Assembly (NCBI RefSeq): GCF_027744825.2
Contig: NC_071334.1
Span: forward strand, 66,375,437 to 66,439,436
Direction of reading: 5' to 3'
DNA: 64,000 nucleotides
DNA from: Synchiropus splendidus
Lineage: Eukaryota; Chordata; Actinopteri; Syngnathiformes; Callionymidae
Shown here piece by piece: positions 13,843 through 27,540 of this stretch (within the stretch, counting starts at the first letter, position 1; each line of letters starts with the position of its first letter). The position numbers and the translations under genes are program-made. Under the pieces are notes generated by a model. It had not been told where the DNA came from. It saw nothing but the letters and a program-made list of their open reading frames with translations, and ran no database searches.

Positions 13843-14356
13843 AACTCTCAGGACTCCCATGTTAATAGGTTTAGCCTATTTAAATGGGGGTGTGGAAATG
13901 GCAGTACTCCAACATATGCGTGTTCAATTCCACATTCAGTGTGTTGATTGTGATATTCAAAGGAAAAGTGTGTGGATTGATTTAAATGAAGACATTGCAT
14001 GTTTCCCCTGAAATGATGCCACTGAGAATTTGATTTGAGCCACATGCATCGACACGCCAACTTAGCTCCCTGAAGAACACTTGACAGGTCGATAGTTTCT
14101 TGCCTGAAATGAACAGAATTACGTTCATGCTGCCTGAAAATATGAACCCTCCTCCCTTCGGGCTCAGTTCCTGGATCCCGGCTGGAATCTGGCAGGCCTT
14201 TTTTTCCTTGATCCTCGCAGAGCTGACGTTTGGCACAGCGGTGCCACCACGCCAGCTAAAAGTACGATTCTCCTTGATTTTTATTCTCATCTGGTGACAT
14301 ATTTAGATCGAGGAACAAATAGGAATGTTTACCTCACATTCCGAGTTGAGAAGGTT

Positions 14357-14956
14357 TATGCTGTCACAATACTAAAATTGCAAATTTGATAACGCTTCCC
14401 AGGAAGATATTTGGTACTCAGTCCATTTGTCAATACCACGATGTCCCAAATGAATATGTAAGATGCATTGAAACAGTTTAGTAGTTACAAAAACAGATCA
14501 ACTAAATGATTAATAAAATAAGAGTGAAATAAAATAAAACCCAAGATAATCCCTTTTTCTACTTAGTGGAAATAGATGCAAAAATAAACCCAAATATAAG
14601 TACTTGTTCTGACTGTGACTTCTTGTGTTTAGTTGCAAGTCAACTTTACTTGCAAGTCGAACAAAGAGCATTTGAATCAGGTTAGTGAGCTCAAGCCAGA
14701 AAGCTGCGGCTAATGGCTAATAATAAAAAAACCAAAGTTCATTCAGCAGTAGTAAAGTATGGTGAGGAACGGAAGCTTTGCTAACAGTCGTCATGGTGTC
14801 TGCTGCTGCGCTGCAAGTCAAAGTGTGATTCTCTTGTTGTAATGCTTTATTTTTCCCTGACTATTTTATGTATGTATTTAGTTGATCAGCGTTTTTTATT
14901 TCATGTATATATTTGATGATATTGAGTTTGCAATTTTTGTATCGTGACAACCCTAG
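14357..14956. mobile_element. hAT-like non-autonomous element, about 600 bp
   Basis: The left end contains GCTGTCACAATACTAAAATT, and the right end, read on the other strand, CTAGGGTTGTCACGATACAA; the two align as roughly 30-bp imperfect terminal inverted repeats. A GTTGTCACGATAC terminus is typical of a hAT-derived family common in teleosts (recognition from memory). The interior is A/T-rich with no transposase frame. No 8-bp duplication could be matched at the chosen edges. The adjacent GTACCGATACCACGG sequence (14957-15030) may belong to a second related element. Confidence 0.55.
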
Positions 14957-17900
14957 CAGTACCGATACCACGGCAAATCAGTATCATATCTGCACACAAC
15001 GTTTGAGTATCGATTCACCCGAAAAGTGTTGATAATTTTGACAACTGATGCACAGTTGCATACATTTTCTGAAAAGATACAAGTAACTGTGAAGAGCAAT
15101 GTACAGGTCGAATGCCTACTTAAAGTTTGTCATCTAGTGTTGAAATGATTGGGTCCCGTTGATCATCTTGAGAAACTAAAATGACTTCCTTCTTCCCTCT
15201 CAACAGCGAGAGCATCGTTGCACAGCCTCACATACATGTACCACACCTACAGCATTCTTGAGCAAATAGGAAAGCAGAGAGGAATGGCTCAGTCATGCAG
15301 CCTGTTAGAGAGCAGGCAGATAGCAAAGTGGAGAGCATTAACTGGTAATAAGGATGAGCATGCTTGGGATCATGCCTGACACATTCCCCATCCCTGTTAG
15401 CGGTGAGCATTTTATCGATCTCAGCACCTCTTATGTTGGCTTCAGTCTGTGAGAAAATTGTAGGTGGTTAAAGGATCACAGCCAGGTGGTGGTGGTGGTG
15501 ACAGTGGGGTCTCTGCTCAGCATCTCCATGGACTTGGTTCCTCCATTGATCTTTACATGACTTGTTGCCACTGCATAATAAGTGGCGTGGTGTTGCTTAT
15601 CGTCACATATCAGTGTTGTGATTCCACCAGAGAGCGACCAAATACATTATTCATTGTTGACTTGATGGACGCGGCGTCTAATTAGGCTGCATCTTTTGGG
15701 TATACCATGAATTTTCGCTCGGCCCCTCCATCTGATCCGCTTCCTCTTGTGACCAGGAAAAACGGAAGAGTTTTAGACCGAACTGTTTGCAATTTGTTGA
15801 ATGCATTTTGAAGTTTGATGTATTATTTTGGATGTGACTCTGTGCTTTCAATAATGGCTTTATACAAAAAAAATGTGATGTAAACTGATGCCACCTGTTT
15901 CAGCAGACAAAATTAGTTATCGAAATATCACCAAAGCTTGACATGAAGCCGTGCCTCTGCTGCGTAATGACAGTGTTTAAGGTCCTCGGAGTATCCTGCT
16001 TTGTGGGGAACAATTCTTCACAAAACACTATCCTTGAGAGGGACATTGTGGCGGCGTTTGGCCGGACCCCGCGAGGTAAGCGCCAGTTTGAGGATGATGA
16101 CTTCAAAATAACTGGGTCATTATAATTAGGTTTCAGTTTGGTTCTGGTTAAGGTGAGCCAATTGTTTTGGATGCTTAGGTTAGAGTGAGAGGCTGGGGAA
16201 GTCATTACGGCAATGGGAAACTTCAAAACTCTCTCAGGCACTTGGGTTGCGGTCTGGGTGCCTGAGAGCAACGAGACGTAACGCATGATGCTAAAATGAT
16301 GTAAAATACAAGTAAGCAAACACAGACAGTGGTAGCATAAAATAGACTCACACAGTCCAAAAAAATAAAGAATCATGGCAGACGAACGAAAACAAAGTCC
16401 AACTACCGCTGCTAAACAGAGGAAACAGTCATGGCAGACAGAACCAGCTCACGGATAACTACTGAAAAAAGCAAGCAATTGTTTGCTTGTTTTTTTGAGT
16501 TTTTTTTTTCTCAAACAGACCGACAGACAAAAAGACGCTTTGTTGATATCTATGATAAAACGTGTCAATATGAGAGGGAATTCTGAAAAAAGTCACAGTA
16601 GATCATGTGACCCCTTTGAAAATTAAATTGTCCAACCCATAGACTCAGACAATAATATTGAGACATAGATAAACAGTAACATAATGATATGTTTTGTCCT
16701 ACACAACACAGGATTGTAAAGTTGCTAGGACTGGAAATAACCCATTTGATTAGAAATGACTTGTTTAGTCTTGTCTTGAATATTATATTATTATTATCTG
16801 CCCACAGTGGAGCTGAGAAGGTGTTGAAATTCACCCAGAACTCCAGTAAACCATTTTGGATGAGGTCTTCTGCAGCTAGCGTGACAGCCCTACAATTTCC
16901 AACTGCCGAATGTTTTGAAATTGCTAGTTCTTATGTTCTGCTCTGTATCCTGGGCAGACATTCAACATAGGAGTGGTGATCGCCTGAGTACTATGTACTC
17001 AGGTGATGCCAAATATTATGAACAGATTTCAGAGTATATATTTTTGGGATATGCTCTTCATACGGTTCATTACATGGTTATATATTTGCGATGGTCCGTA
17101 TTACCATCTGTAAGCTCGAGACACCACATAGCCACGGCCAAATGTTCTCGGCTGCCTGAAAAACGACAAAGATGCATGTCTTAAATGTCTCATCTGACAA
17201 ATTCAAATATGGTTTGATCAACTCTGTTTCATTGCTTGCTGAAGAAAGCGTAAAATGAAAGCTAAAATGAGTAATAACAGAGGCGATCTGATCCCTGTGT
17301 TCCTCTGGGCAAGGGAGTTTATCACGGAAGGCTAAGCTTATTGTGATGTCATGGGTACATGTTGGACGGCCTGAATCAATCTGACCACACATTTAAAAGT
17401 GACAGAAATGAATACAATCTTACCCCACATTGCACAGTGACCCAGAAAGCATAGCGGAGGAGCGCTGACTCCCTGCTGTATTGCAATAGCTTTCCACCTG
17501 GGCAACCATCTCAAGGTTTTACAGCTGTGTTTACCATGGTTGGTTGTTAGCAATAAAAGTGATCAGATGTATCTGTCTGACATTTCTAACAGGCATTGAA
17601 AATAAAAAAATAAAAAAAAAACTGTGTGGTTCACACCTGTCCTTCGACTGGCCGGTGACTGACAGCCATTCAAGTAACCACCATTCTGGTGATATTACAT
17701 TTGAGGCTAGAACTCAAACTGTGTTGGAAGCTACAGAGCAGTCAGCAGATCACTCTTAGCTCTTTCATCAAGTCCATAAGTATCGTCTCAATAGTATATG
17801 AAATGAAACCTACAACATGTCTTTGTACTTTAATGTAATGGTATTTACCTCCCACCTTTATGGGAACAAAAGTAATTCGACAACATCAGCTTCTTTTGTT

Positions 17901-18517
17901 GGTATACCTCATTATCCCATTTACAAGGACCACAACAAGCTGGCTGCAGAATCAAACAAACCCACACAGGAGAGAGCAAGAACATCAGGTGTGGCCAAAT
18001 CAATGTTCAGAACATTCTTTAAAAGCTCAGTTTGGAGGAAACGGAAATGAAAGGCAAGGTGTTTGTGGGTCAACAGAGAGGTCTTCAGCAGACAGACCTC
18101 ATTTATTGCTGCTCCAACCACCTCCACTAACTTCTCTATAAAACAACATGAGATGAATTTGAGAGGCACATGCACATTTTTATCTCCCTTGTCCATCCAA
18201 TAAAATTAAACTGCTTTCTCCGTCTGAGTCTTGTCATGGAGGGTCACCAGGAGAAGCCACTCCATCAAATGAAATCACATTTGTTTATAAGCGCTAGACT
18301 CGGTGAGCAAATACGTTCAAGCAGTAAATACGCCGCTTTGAATTACCCCTGTTGACGTGCACAAAACAATCAGAGGGGTTTTTCTGCTGTCTGCGCTCAA
18401 ACCCGGCACTCACCCAGAATTAATGTCGGCATTGTTTACTTCTGCCGATCACACAGTCTGAAAGTTTTTCGAATTTAATCTTAACTTTCTAAAATCTCAT
18501 CTTATCCTCGGCTGCAG

Positions 18518-18641
18518 AGCCGCTGTCAAGTTGCTGAGCCAACAGTTTTGGAAGACAGCTCTGAACTGCCCCAAGAAGGCCGCATGAGCCGGGTGCTGCG
18601 GCGGCAGAAAATCCCAGACCAGGAAGAAGGTGCATCGTAAT
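18518..18641 (+). other. Terminal-exon-like open frame with acceptor, stop and polyA signal
   Basis: A reading frame opens directly after a CTGCAG acceptor and runs 40 codons to TAA at 18639-18641. It is rich in Glu, Gln, Arg and Ser (for example MSRVLRRQKIPDQEE near its end). AATAAA signals occur about 120 bp downstream (around 18761-18770). I do not recognise the peptide. It does not fit the gabrg3 frame: joined to a phase-1 donor it would stop after six residues. It could be the last exon of an unidentified gene, an intronic polyadenylation exon or chance. A chance origin is at least as likely. Confidence 0.15.
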
Positions 18642-19611
18642 CCCTTCACCTGGTCTAAGGTAAACTGTAGCTCATGAAAAATTCACCTCATATTCCCCTC
18701 GATTCTATGTTCCTCACTGGTTCATAGCTGCAAAAAATCCGCATCATTATTCTGTCTTTTTTAATAAATAAAGTTTCAGTCGTATTTGTTTATACTCTTA
18801 GCGTGAATGGAAATAAAGGACACATAAACTGTTAGCCAAGTTTTCCGTTTGGTTTATTTCTGTAGCCATGAACTCTTGCTGAAGAACAAGAATGTGCTTG
18901 AGGACTCGAGAGACTCGTCTGATCCGATGCTTCTGAACATCAAGTAGTTTGTTGAGTTGGAAGGGAATCTTGCTTCTTTTAAGATGTTTAGCCATTATTT
19001 TTATTTATTAAAAAAACCAAATAAACCTTACACATTGACATACATTTTCTCACTACTTCAGAAACATAAGGAAAATTTTTACATTTTTGTTTTTAACAGA
19101 GGGGCACATTTATTTGTCATTCTTTGTTTGCATTGCTGATCGTAGAGCAACTTGCCTTCACTTCTAGTCTATAAGGGTACCAGCGATATCCCTAATTTTA
19201 CAGCATTGAGCGATTCATTTTTTGGAAAATGATTCTATCTACCGAATTTATCTACCACAGCCATCCACTGCACGCAGCAGCAAACATATTGTAGTGTCAC
19301 AGGAGTGAGGTGTTAAAGAACTGGCAGATGTGCAGCTTACCAAAACCGAATTACCACTCCCTATCCAGTCGTGATGCGTTCATGGACTGCAGGAGACACG
19401 TGTCCGTCCGTTACCATATCATCATCTTGGAATTACAGGATTACAACGTTGTAGAGGAATGCAATATTTTACAGAGCTGAAGTCATGGAGCGACTACAGT
19501 TATATATATTTCGCCCCAACACAAATCTCGCCACCCTGCTCACCACAAAGCATAGGACGTTCAAAAACCAGAGATATAATACGCTGAGCCAGTGACACTT
19601 GTCAGTAGGGT

Positions 19612-20297
19612 CGGATGATTATAGCAAAAATGATCATCGTGATTATTTTGATTCATATCATAATCATGATTATTAAAATGATTATTCAGCGATTTAGGAT
19701 TTTGCTGTTATTGAACTTTCAGACTTTATTGATCAATAAACCGCAATAAAACAATGCTTAAAATATAAATAATAATGGAGCAGTTTATTTAACCTTCGTC
19801 ATGTAGGTTAAATAAACACCGATCTGTATGGTCTGGCTTTCGTCAACAGTGGAGGCAGGAGACAATATTTCGTGATGAGGTTGGTGTTTCCGATGTTGTA
19901 CGCTGTTAATTCACATTCCAAGCTTTTCTAGTCATTTTTCACTGCTGTTGTGACTCAGAACGCTGGATGAGCGTCTGCTCCTCAGAGGTTCTGATGGTGA
20001 AAACCTTGCCGCCGTTGTTCGGACGACTGAGTCGGGAGCTAACAGTGGCTAATATTAGAGTCCCCCACGACGTGTAAACAGAGGCTCCAGCTCTCTCGCT
20101 GACAGGCAGAGCTTCGCAGTGAGGGGCTCCCTCTGTGTAGCGGGCTCACTGTGTCTTCCAGAATAGCTTCCCAGGACAAGGCATGGTGCAGCACCTGGGT
20201 GCATCGGGACAATCGTTTCTTGACGATTATCACATCTTCATAATTTTAGAAAGACATTATCATAATCCCAATAAAAAATCGATTCACTGACCAGCAC
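19612..20297. mobile_element. Degenerate hAT-like element with GATTAT-rich ends
   Basis: The left part (GTAGGGTCGGATGATTATAG followed by ATGATCATCGTGATTATTTT) and the right part (GACGATTATCAC through AATCGATTCACTGACC) carry inverted GATTAT/ATAATC tracts typical of a teleost hAT-derived repeat whose consensus begins TAGGGTTGGGCGATTAT (from memory). The interior is unremarkable and non-coding. No target duplication was found, so the edges are approximate. Confidence 0.45.
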
Positions 20298-20757
20298 TAC
20301 TTGTCAGATACATCAGCAGCTAGGCAGTAACTCCGGACACGTTATTGGTGTTGTTCTGTTGTACATATAAAGAAATAAGAAATCGGTGCTCCGGCTGAAA
20401 CCAGTCGCCACCAAAGTCAATGGTCTCTATACTGAATTTGTTGCAGGCTTTACTTGAGACTTCATTTTGTTTGTGTGACAAGAATCTGAGGAAATCAACC
20501 AAATGTAACTCAGTTAAATATTATTGCTCTTTGGGGCAGTAAACATCACCTGTGTCGAAATAATTTTAATGTCTCGGCATCTGCCTGATTGCAGCTGATG
20601 TCCCTCTCAGCAGTGCACATGGCGCCCTGCGCGTCGTTCTGGAAGCCAGTTGCTGTTCTTTTTGCCTCTTGAAGCACTGCAGGGAAAGCATTCAAAGAGC
20701 CATGAAACACATCTCTTGTTTACCAAAATACAAGACAGTATGGAGTCATGTGGACGT

Positions 20758-21557
20758 CATTATTACTTTCGTTTATGAAGCCAAATCTCTGCAGACGAAC
20801 ACGTCACGTTTCATGAGCACACAGGGATCTGCCAGAGAGCAGATGAAGCTTTGCAAGTGTGTGACGTCTCCCAAACAAATAGAACACTTGGACGACTACG
20901 GCTCCACAAGAGCTTGCGCGAGGCTCCAGCCACTCGCTTGTAGATCCACCTGCTCTCGTAGCTCAAAAGTTACATGTCTGTGCCAAAAGTTCCGCTGCCA
21001 GAGCCGAAGACGGCGCTGTGTCACAACCAACACAGGTGAGATCGGCATATTGACCGACAGAAGAAAAAAATGCCCCACTTGATGTGAATTCAGGCTTAAA
21101 TTTGCACTAGATTTTGAGAAAGGACTATTCACAAATACTCCGTTAGCATTGTAAATAAGAGTAGTTACAAACTCATTATTTAAATCTTAGCTGTTGCCCC
21201 TCCATAACTACTTCTTCTATAAATAACGGCTATAAATGAGCCAAAGATGAATTCACATCTGTCAAGTCTTTCAAGATTTTGACTGTCTTGACCTGTCTTG
21301 TCTGTGCAATCGTGTTGTTTGTGAAACAGCGCCATCTGCTGCTCTAGTGGTGGAACTTATGGCACAGACACGTGACTTATAGCAGCTCAAGAGCGTGTGA
21401 ATCTACAAGCAAGCAGCTGGGACCTGAAGGCGAAGCCGTAGTTCTATTTGTTTGCGATACACACATGTGAAGCTGCATCTTCTCTCTGGTAGATGCTTGT
21501 AAAACGTGCCGTGTTTGTTTGCGGAGAATTAGCATGATATTGGCCTCATAATAATTT
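20758..21557. repeat. Long inverted-repeat element, arms about 260-280 bp
   Basis: The left arm (about 20758-21036) and the right arm (about 21301-21557) are imperfect reverse complements. Diagnostic shared blocks, read in left-arm orientation, are CAAACAAATAGAAC, CGCTTGTAGAT, TGTCTGTGCCA, AAGTTCC and GGCGCTGTGTCACAA, each with at most a few changes. The spacer of about 265 bp is AT-rich. A 137-codon open frame over the left arm (20669-21082) is explained by the repeat and is not annotated as a gene. The element is a non-autonomous DNA transposon or foldback of unidentified family. Confidence 0.75.
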
Positions 21558-24500
21558 TAATAACATATCAATAAGTGACAAGAACCCATCTATGATGAGT
21601 CATGAAAAAGCAACTTCAGAAGACACTAATTGTTTTTTATCATTAAAATTAAATATCACTTTGTAATGGGGGACAGTTTTGCAAAAGATGAATACAATAT
21701 CACAGCAAACCACCAGCTGATGCTTTCACTTAATATCATGAATGATTCTTTGATTCCACCAAAAACGTCCCTCGCCACACATCAATAACAGCTCTCTTCC
21801 ATTCCACGTCAAACAATGCAATGTGAATATCGCGACTCGCAAGATGTACAAAACTGCAACATTTGCCATTGGTGCACGACGACATGGGAATCATCGAATT
21901 GAAGAAGAACATCTGAAGAGAAACATCTTTGTCATGGACTAGGATGACGGTGCTAGTGCATTATATGATGTTCTCTCCTCATAAACTGACGCACATATAA
22001 CGGTGGAGGCGGAACTGGAGATTCAGTTTTTAACCACAGTTTGCAATTACACTCCTTTACCACTGGCGGCGCCAAAAACAAATTTTCCAAAAATGGTTAG
22101 TGCTGCTTACAGTAAATATTCCCCTCCTTTGTTTTGTCGATGTCATTTGTGCCATTTCATGATCGGTGAATTTTTATGAATTGTTTTGTTTTTTAGACAT
22201 GTGGGTTAGTTCTTAGTTCTTTGGGTATCAAACCTCCATACAGCCTACCCCTCTCTTCGACTGACGGAGCTTCATCTGACTGACTGAATGGGTGCTCTAT
22301 TCTTCAACATGTTGAATTCTTGGTGATAAATTGCAAAGTCTGGTCTGAGTGCACTGATGTCATTTGACATTTAACTTATCTTTCGGATGATTTGTTTAGC
22401 CAGCACCGTCGCGCACAAGTTTTTTCACGAATCAGGTCGTTGCCTGGTTCTGTGTTTCTCCTTGCTTCTGAACAATTTGGATATATTTTGGTAATTGTGT
22501 GTGCGTAGGCAGCAGAAGTACGAGAACAGGGAGAGGAAAAAGGATCTTTCCCAGGTGGAGTCTGCTGCAGTCACATAAATAAAGATTAACTGTCAGAGGC
22601 TGTGGGAGACAATTCATGTCCACACCTTTGACACAAATGATATCTGGTTGTTGTGTGCATCATATTTACTGCCACAGTTGTCGCAAAGCATGAGCGACTG
22701 AAATCTCTCATGCTTTTCCTGTACAAAACCACACAAAATGGAGGCTTCTCATTTTCACTAACGCTGCGATCATATGTCAAGATTGGTCTGTATATTTACT
22801 GTAATTCATAATACAATCCAGTTTCCGTTGCAGTAGCAAAGCCCTTTTTAGCTATATGCTTTGGTGGCGTCATTTCGTCCCATTTCACAACACATTAAAG
22901 ACAGGATGAACGATGCATTTCAAAATGACTGTTTGAAATTGAATAGTACCATTTTTTTTTTCATGTTTAAAAGCTCCACGTTTTGAATGCAACAAACTAA
23001 TTTTCCACCCTTTAAAGCAATGAATTTGCTATGATGCTTCCAAACTACTATTTATGGTTTCCAACTATAAGCTAAATGACGGTGGAAGGTATTGAAGTTT
23101 ATTATTCAAGTGACCAATATATAGATTTTGGAGCCATTTTATAGTCAATTTTTAAGATGTCAGCAGAAAATGTTGCTGATCACAATGAAAGCTGGCGATA
23201 CACCAAAATAAAAAATTGTGGCTGAAGCCAAATACAAATGAAACATGTGGCCACTACTGAATATGACTTATGTTTTTTTTTTTTTTTTTTTTTTTAATAT
23301 CATAAATCACCCAGAATACAAGTTTAAACATGTTCCTTTTTCAAAGAAGGTAAATATTGATTGAATTGTCTGACATTTAAAAAAATATTTTTATTAAAAA
23401 AGAAATCCTTAAACAAAAATAAACACACATCAAATGAATTATTGTCCGTCTGTCACAGGCTTACAGTTCAGTAACTAAAGTAGAATAATGGAAACGGAAG
23501 GCTCTAGATTATTTGGTGAATAAAGATTTGTTGACTGTAAAAGGGTACATTTGGTTATTTGGTTTGGGCTGACCCCTGTTTTTCATTCATTCATCTGCTG
23601 TATAGATTCATAAAGTACAGGCAGCAGCAGATTACCAAAAGGCGATACAGGCGACTAAGCCATTGTGCAACATTCCTTGGTTTGGCTGAGTCAGGAGGAA
23701 CATCTGTTTCTTGGCCTCCCTCCATTTTTAGCAGATGGTCATCTTGTAATTCAGGCTGCGGCTGACGAAGTGACTGATGCGCAACGCGACGTCAACAGAG
23801 CTGCCTCCAAGCATGAAGGAATTTGCGAGTTGTTCTCTTGATCATCTCCATTGTTCCATTATTTTCCTTCGGGTGATTCTTGCTGACCAGAGTGACCGAC
23901 CCGAATTTTGACTGGTTGTATGGCGCCAACATGGCAGACTTAAAGTGCTGCTTGTGGTGAATACGGAGGTCAGTGAGGAGATTTTTACGATGCGTCTCCA
24001 TCGTTGTAAACATTTTCTCAGTTTGACATGAAGTCAAACAGGAATCCGAGCAGGAAGTTTGATACAGAGCGTGAGTAGACATTGTGATAATGGTGCTCAC
24101 ACTGCTTCTAAGTTATTAGCAAATCATTATCCAGATTATTTGCACATGCTTCTGTTCTTAGAGTGAGACAAGAGTTGGTGTGAGCAAAGTGTCCACAGCA
24201 ACGCAATAAAAGGTTCAGTCAGTTCTAAATCCCTTCCATCGGACCATCAGTCAGCTTTATCCTCGAACGCCATGAATTCTATTCATCAAACAGTTGAGAC
24301 AACATCTGCTTTGGTAACCGACATGATATTCAGCCAACTGCCTCTGTGAGCGCGATGTGATTAAAATGTTCATATACTGCATAATTGTGTGAGTCATAAC
24401 CCCTGGGTGGTGTGTAACAGCAGAGTGATACCTGCAGCATTGGCAGTTCAAAATTTGGGAGTAGTCCTCTGGGATTGGTGCATTGCGTTTGTGTTCATCA

Positions 24501-26895
24501 CAGATGACAATGTGTAACGCATTAGTCATTCTGCTGGGCCACACAGCCATAAAAGCCCTTTCTTCTTCACGGAGACCCACGGGGTAATTTGGTAATACAG
24601 ATGGGGCCTTACTTTCTTCTCTCCGAAGCGACATGAGGAGGAGGATAAGGAACAAGAAGAGGTGGGAGAAAAAAAAAAGCATGATCTCGGAGGCTCTCCA
24701 TCACGATTATCACCCTTGAAATGGAGGCCCGGAGATGAACACATATAAAGGACATGTTTTATCACTGTGTCGCCACCACTCACCGAACTGCACCAACCCT
24801 TCAGTCAACTCATGAAGCAATGTATTTTAATCAGGTTGTTCTAGAGTGTTTTGAGATTTAACCTTGCTCTTAAGGTGGAATACACGGAAAGCTTCAGATA
24901 AACACTTCACTGTATGCCTGATCTCTATATACTTTTCCATTCTGAAATGTGTATGTTCAGTGTTGCAGCAGACTGTCAGACTTGAGAGAGATTATTTTTC
25001 AATACTGTAAAAAATTCTCTCAACAGCAACTTGGTAAAAGTCTGTTGAGGTCATATTTGAACATTCATCATGTACTCACTCAGTCTAGAACACGGTCAGA
25101 GTTACTGGTTTTCAAGCAACACTTAGCTGCCATGTTGGTTGCTTCAGTTTCCCCCCGTTTTCTGTTTTCCAGTGTGTCCTGCAGCGCTTTATAGCCATTC
25201 CAAAATCTTGTTTTCAAACCCAAATAAACATACATTTGAGGCAACTGTATATCAAGGCCTCGTTGCTCCATGCAATGCTAATTGTGGTTCGTCGCTAGCT
25301 GAGACAGAGCTGCTCTGTGTCTCTCCTCTGAGGTTGTAGATGCTGGATTAACATCACCAGTGTGATGGATGTAAATTGTTGCACTAAGACTATTTTTGTG
25401 TTGAATTACAACCTTATTGAGAGTCGACTAGTCACAACAATTTTAACAATTTGTAACTCTTGTAAAGAGTTAAGTACTGTTTTGAAACTAAACATTTTAA
25501 TTGCTCAAAATGTGGTTTGAATTGGTTTTTTTTTTGCCCCGTTGACAAACGGATTAGTGGATGATAGTCAACTCAGTCTGCTAGTTGTTGCAGCCCATTG
25601 CATGAAAGGCATAGTGTCTTCCTGAAGAGTAAATAACACGACAACACTTATTGTGTAGCTATTCAGGGCATGAGATTGGGATATTCATGCATTAACCGCA
25701 ACTGTGGAGGGAGGTTAATTTGTTTGTGATTCTCATTTTTTCCCAAATCGTCCAGCCATCATGTCAGTTTTTCCAAACAGAAAGAAGAAAACATAATAGC
25801 AATATCCGTCATTGGATGTCAAAACCTTAAAAACCTTTGTTCTACTCCTGTTCTTTTTTTTCTTTTTTGGGGGGGGGTGGATATAAATGTTTTATATGAG
25901 TAACTTGACTTTTCTTGTCAGTTCACAACTGTATAGCCATGTGAACATCTAAAAGAAACAGCACACACGTTATTTCCTGCCCATTGTTCAATCATTCAGT
26001 ACAAAGTGGCTTCTCAGCTGACCCAGTTAGAATCAGTAAAACCCCGCCTGGACTCTCTTTTTAACTCAGAAGGCAGCGTCATATCTCCATAAAATATGGA
26101 GATTTACAGTCTCATTGTCTCACAGATCCTGTTTCGTGTCAATTAAGGATAATTCCTTTATGGGTGTCCCAGTTTCAAATTTATGGATTTCACCCTTTTT
26201 TTTTTTCCACTGAAAATAGATCTCATGGGAAGGGCAGACGCTCACCAGGTTTTCTCCTGGTGTTCCCTCCTCATTGTCCTGAAGATATTTCTGTTGCAGC
26301 TTATTTGAATATGGCTCCTCTGTGTGTATCTTGGGGGTTTCCCAGTTATTTTCCAGGCTTTTCTGTTTCCTGAATCACAATTAATGAGTTTTTTTTTTGC
26401 GACAATTCTCGCACGATGATGGAATATCACTGTGGCCTTCTCTGTGCCAAACTGTTCTGATTGGAGATGATGTGTTTCTGGATGAACATGCTGTCTGGTG
26501 ATGCTGTGGCCGTACGCCAGGAGTACTGAGGAGACCATGTTATGACTTGAGAGTGTAGCACTGGGACTGACGCTCTTGGTTGAAGTCCATCAATCCCAGC
26601 GTTTGTAGAAACCAATTGGGATCAATCCTGCATTGCTCACTATAGAAGCTGGCCAGGAATTGTCACTGTACTTAATTCTATTATTTTCTTTTTTACTTTA
26701 CTGAGTTTCAATGCCAAGCTCAAGGTGTTTTAATGCCAAGTTTATGTCAGCACTTTTGTTTTGTCAGATGAGATGTCAGTCATCCAAAGCAATTTAAACT
26801 GGATCAGCAGTTCCACACTGGTTTCTTTGCAGGCCAACAGTCATAGAGAGTTGATGCTTGTGTCCCTATAGCTGAGAAGAGAACATGCCTGTGGC

Positions 26896-27010
26896 CAGTG
26901 TTGGTCATCTTTCCTTTAAAAAGTAATGAGTTACAGTGGCAAATTACTTCTCCCACAAAGTAATTGAGGTGGTAACTCAGTTACCTCACTGTAAGAGTAG
27001 TTACTCAGCA
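26896..27010. mobile_element. Terminal fragment of a fish DNA transposon
   Basis: CAGTGTTGGTCATCTTTCC followed by repeated AGTAATGAGTTAC, AAATTACTTCTCCC and GTAACTCAGTTAC units matches, from memory, the terminus of a very common non-autonomous DNA transposon of fish (CAGTGTTGGGCAAGTTAC type). The opposite end was not found, so it is a truncated or decayed copy. Sequence at 27345-27540 may be its interior. Confidence 0.5.
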
Positions 27011-27344
27011 GAGCACTGTAATGTTATACACTAAATGATATTATCCTTAATGTCAAATGTGTTAGATTAACATCTATAATAAAGATGAACTTATTGAAAA
27101 ATAAAAAACGGAACACAATATTTAAAACATGTAGCCATTGATTTGAATACATTTTTTTTTATGATTGAGATATAAAAATAGGAACCTTAAATGACTAGAA
27201 TATTGACTTCAAACATTGTAAGTAACAGTATAATTATAAAGTTAAATAAACTCATAGATAGATATCACCCTGTTCACAGTGTACAGTAATGAGGCACCCA
27301 CTATCCTCAAAACGTCACACATACAGAGCTTCTATCTGTCCACA

Positions 27345-27540
27345 TTAAGACTGGGTTCTGCGTTAATATGGAGTACAATGTATCTCTCAGGCAGGGAGTC
27401 AGTCGCTGGAAAGCATAGACTTTGAATCGCACATGACACTTGCCTGCTGCACTTGATGCTTGACATGAAAATGGTCAAATAAAGAGGAAACTTGAGGAAT
27501 GGCTCGGACAGTCCATTTAATTATTGCACTCAAAATCTGT
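27345..27540 (+). repeat. Dispersed repeat, copy A
   Basis: Shares patches with 37105-37240: ACTGGGTTCTGC, CAGGGAGTCAGTC and GGAAAGCA occur in the same order and with similar spacing, and GGTCAAATAAAGAGGAAACT here is followed by a similar GGCTCGGACAGTCCA versus GGGCTGTCCAGA block. The two are diverged copies of one non-coding repeat, probably the inside of the DNA transposon whose end is at 26896. Confidence 0.5.

Noticed and set aside
14100..14297. 65-codon frame with a hydrophobic, signal-peptide-like stretch (WIPAGIWQAFFSLILAELTF), considered as gabrg3 exon 1
   Set aside because: The donor is weak (AAAAG|TACG context), an opposite-strand frame covers the same bases, and no exon 2 was found between it and 31546. 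It cannot be linked to the receptor.
15900..16376. 158-codon open frame on the - strand and a + strand frame ending at a GTAAGC donor-like site (15943-16125)
   Set aside because: The two frames overlap on opposite strands. Neither resembles a known protein, and no matching acceptor or partner exon was found.
20669..21082. 137-codon open frame, Cys/Arg-rich
   Set aside because: It lies over the left arm of a long inverted-repeat element and is explained by that repeat.
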